This document shows, one piece after another, positions 63,145-64,000 of a DNA stretch of 64,000 bases. Numbering within the stretch: position 1 is the stretch's first letter; each line of letters begins with the position of its first letter. Under the pieces are notes generated by a model that was not told the DNA's origin, made no database searches, and worked only from the letters and a program-made list of their open reading frames with translations. This stretch comes from Pseudomonadota bacterium (GTDB taxonomy: Bacteria; Pseudomonadota; Alphaproteobacteria; Rhizobiales; Rhizobiaceae). Made by a program: the position numbers and the translations under genes. The DNA lies in NCBI GenBank assembly GCA_023451735.1, contig JAEXYH010000053.1:62001-126000 (forward strand), in the 5' to 3' direction.

Positions 63145-64000
63145 TCAACCCGAAGTCGGCGAGACCACCGCTGTCATCAGGTCATCATTCCAATCACCCG
63201 TCACTTTGAAGTGGCCGGCCGCGCCAAGCTCGAACGCCTCGATCAGATTATGATTTACGTAGGCATAGATACCGGGCTGCAGGAAAGTATAATAAGCCGC
63301 CCCGGCGGCCCCTCCCGGGATGAACCATGTTTCCTGATCGAGTTCCGGCGGATTGGCGAATTTGCCGGTTGCCCAGACATAGTCGCCGTGACCGCCGATG
63401 AGGTGTGGGCGGGTATCTCTGTTGGCTTGCGAATGCAGGATCAGAACACGGTCGCCTACCTTTGCCTGCAGGGCATTCTCACCCGTCAACGCGCCAACCG
63501 CACCATTAAACACGACGTGCGTTGGCGTCAGTGTCTTCATAGCTTCCAGGACATCCGGATAGGCTTCGCCGGCACTGTCGTATTTCCTGAACTGGCCGCT
63601 CTCATCCTTCGGAACATAGAAGTCCTGCTCGCCAACATAATAAACCTTGTCGTAAACAAGGTCGTGGCCCCTGTGGTCCTTGAGACCTTCGCGCGGTAGA
63701 ACCATTATCGCTCCGTTCATGCCCGAAGTGACATGCCATGGCACCATACCGGCGGGAGCACAGTGGTAGACAAAGACACCAGCCTTGGTGGCCTTGAAGC
63801 GGAGCACCGCCGTCTCCCCGGGGTTGACCACAGTCAGCGCCCCACCACCCAGCGCACCTGTCGCCGAATGGAAGTCGATATTGTGCTGTAGTTCGTTGGT
63901 ATCGGGATTGACGAGGGTCAGTTCGACATAGTCGTCCTGGTGGACGACCATCATCGGCCCGGGAACCGATCCATTGAAGGTCATCGCATGGACCTCGGTC
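63145..64000 (-). CDS. nirK: Copper-containing nitrite reductase NirK, N-terminus beyond window
   Basis: NirK reduces nitrite to nitric oxide in the periplasm. The visible 284 residues carry every copper ligand: LQHNIDFH supplies the first type 1 His and a type 2 His, plus the catalytic Asp. [18 protein letters not shown] gives the type 2 His, then type 1 Cys, His and Met. YVNHNLIEA gives the last type 2 His. The frame continues past the window edge ([11 protein letters not shown]), so the signal peptide and about 90 residues are outside. Downstream lie nirV and nnrR, the usual denitrification neighbours. Confidence 0.96.
   Translation of the reverse strand, partial: TEVHAMTFNGSVPGPMMVVHQDDYVELTLVNPDTNELQHNIDFHSATGALGGGALTVVNPGETAVLRFKATKAGVFVYHCAPAGMVPWHVTSGMNGAIMVLPREGLKDHRGHDLVYDKVYYVGEQDFYVPKDESGQFRKYDSAGEAYPDVLEAMKTLTPTHVVFNGAVGALTGENALQAKVGDRVLILHSQANRDTRPHLIGGHGDYVWATGKFANPPELDQETWFIPGGAAGAAYYTFLQPGIYAYVNHNLIEAFELGAAGHFKVTGDWNDDLMTAVVSPTSG

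Overview
The window looks like a chromosomal or chromid segment of a Rhizobiaceae-type alphaproteobacterium (Agrobacterium/Rhizobium clade). This is inferred from the GC-rich codon use, the density of ABC importers with tightly overlapping genes, the pectin-sugar operons, the nirK-nirV-nnrR order and a rhizobial-type palindromic repeat pair. No rRNA, tRNA, CRISPR array, phage or intact insertion sequence was seen. About 55 protein genes are supported, plus several broken genes.

Layout. 1-10113: a pectin/uronate operon on the minus strand (GH105 hydrolase, KduI, an unrecognised 826-residue protein, a sugar-binding protein, two permeases, and an ATPase cut by the window edge), with a divergent LacI regulator. 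10269-15777: a DeoR regulator divergent from a LOG-family gene and a ferric/polyamine-type ABC importer, one of whose permeases carries an in-frame amber codon. 15851-17266: an EamA exporter and a group III truncated haemoglobin. 17657-24562: an unusual cluster of an ABC exporter-like protein with eroded ATPase motifs, a cyclic-nucleotide-binding protein, an exported ankyrin protein, an exported YHS protein and a class III adenylate cyclase. 24690-25967: a decayed siderophore-permease fragment and a stand-alone cobF. 26253-31520: a GntR regulator divergent from an M20 amidohydrolase and a polar amino acid importer. 31588-43349: an RraA-type aldolase, a second polar amino acid importer with an SDR, a LysR regulator, and an aminotransferase/PxpABC/biotin-carboxylase operon. 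43765-44833: a DUF2478 protein and MogA. 44880-45360: remnants of a lost sugar locus. 45453-46295: a hexose-6-phosphate mutarotase-like gene. 46932-54811: a second pectin-sugar operon (GH105, GH4, ABC importer) with a divergent IclR regulator. 54900-61339: an M24 peptidase divergent from a dipeptide-type importer. 61375-64000: nnrR, nirV and the C-terminal part of nirK (nitrite to nitric oxide).

How it works together. Most of the segment serves scavenging of plant-derived compounds: unsaturated and saturated galacturonides (two separate systems), amino acids or acyl amino acids, lactams and small peptides. Each transporter sits beside its catabolic enzymes and its own regulator. In three ABC operons the binding-protein gene is followed by stem-loop DNA before the membrane genes, which suggests differential expression. 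The least explained parts are the pseudo-ATPase/cyclic-nucleotide cluster and the lactam-carboxylase operon, which encodes a second carrier protein without a biotin site.
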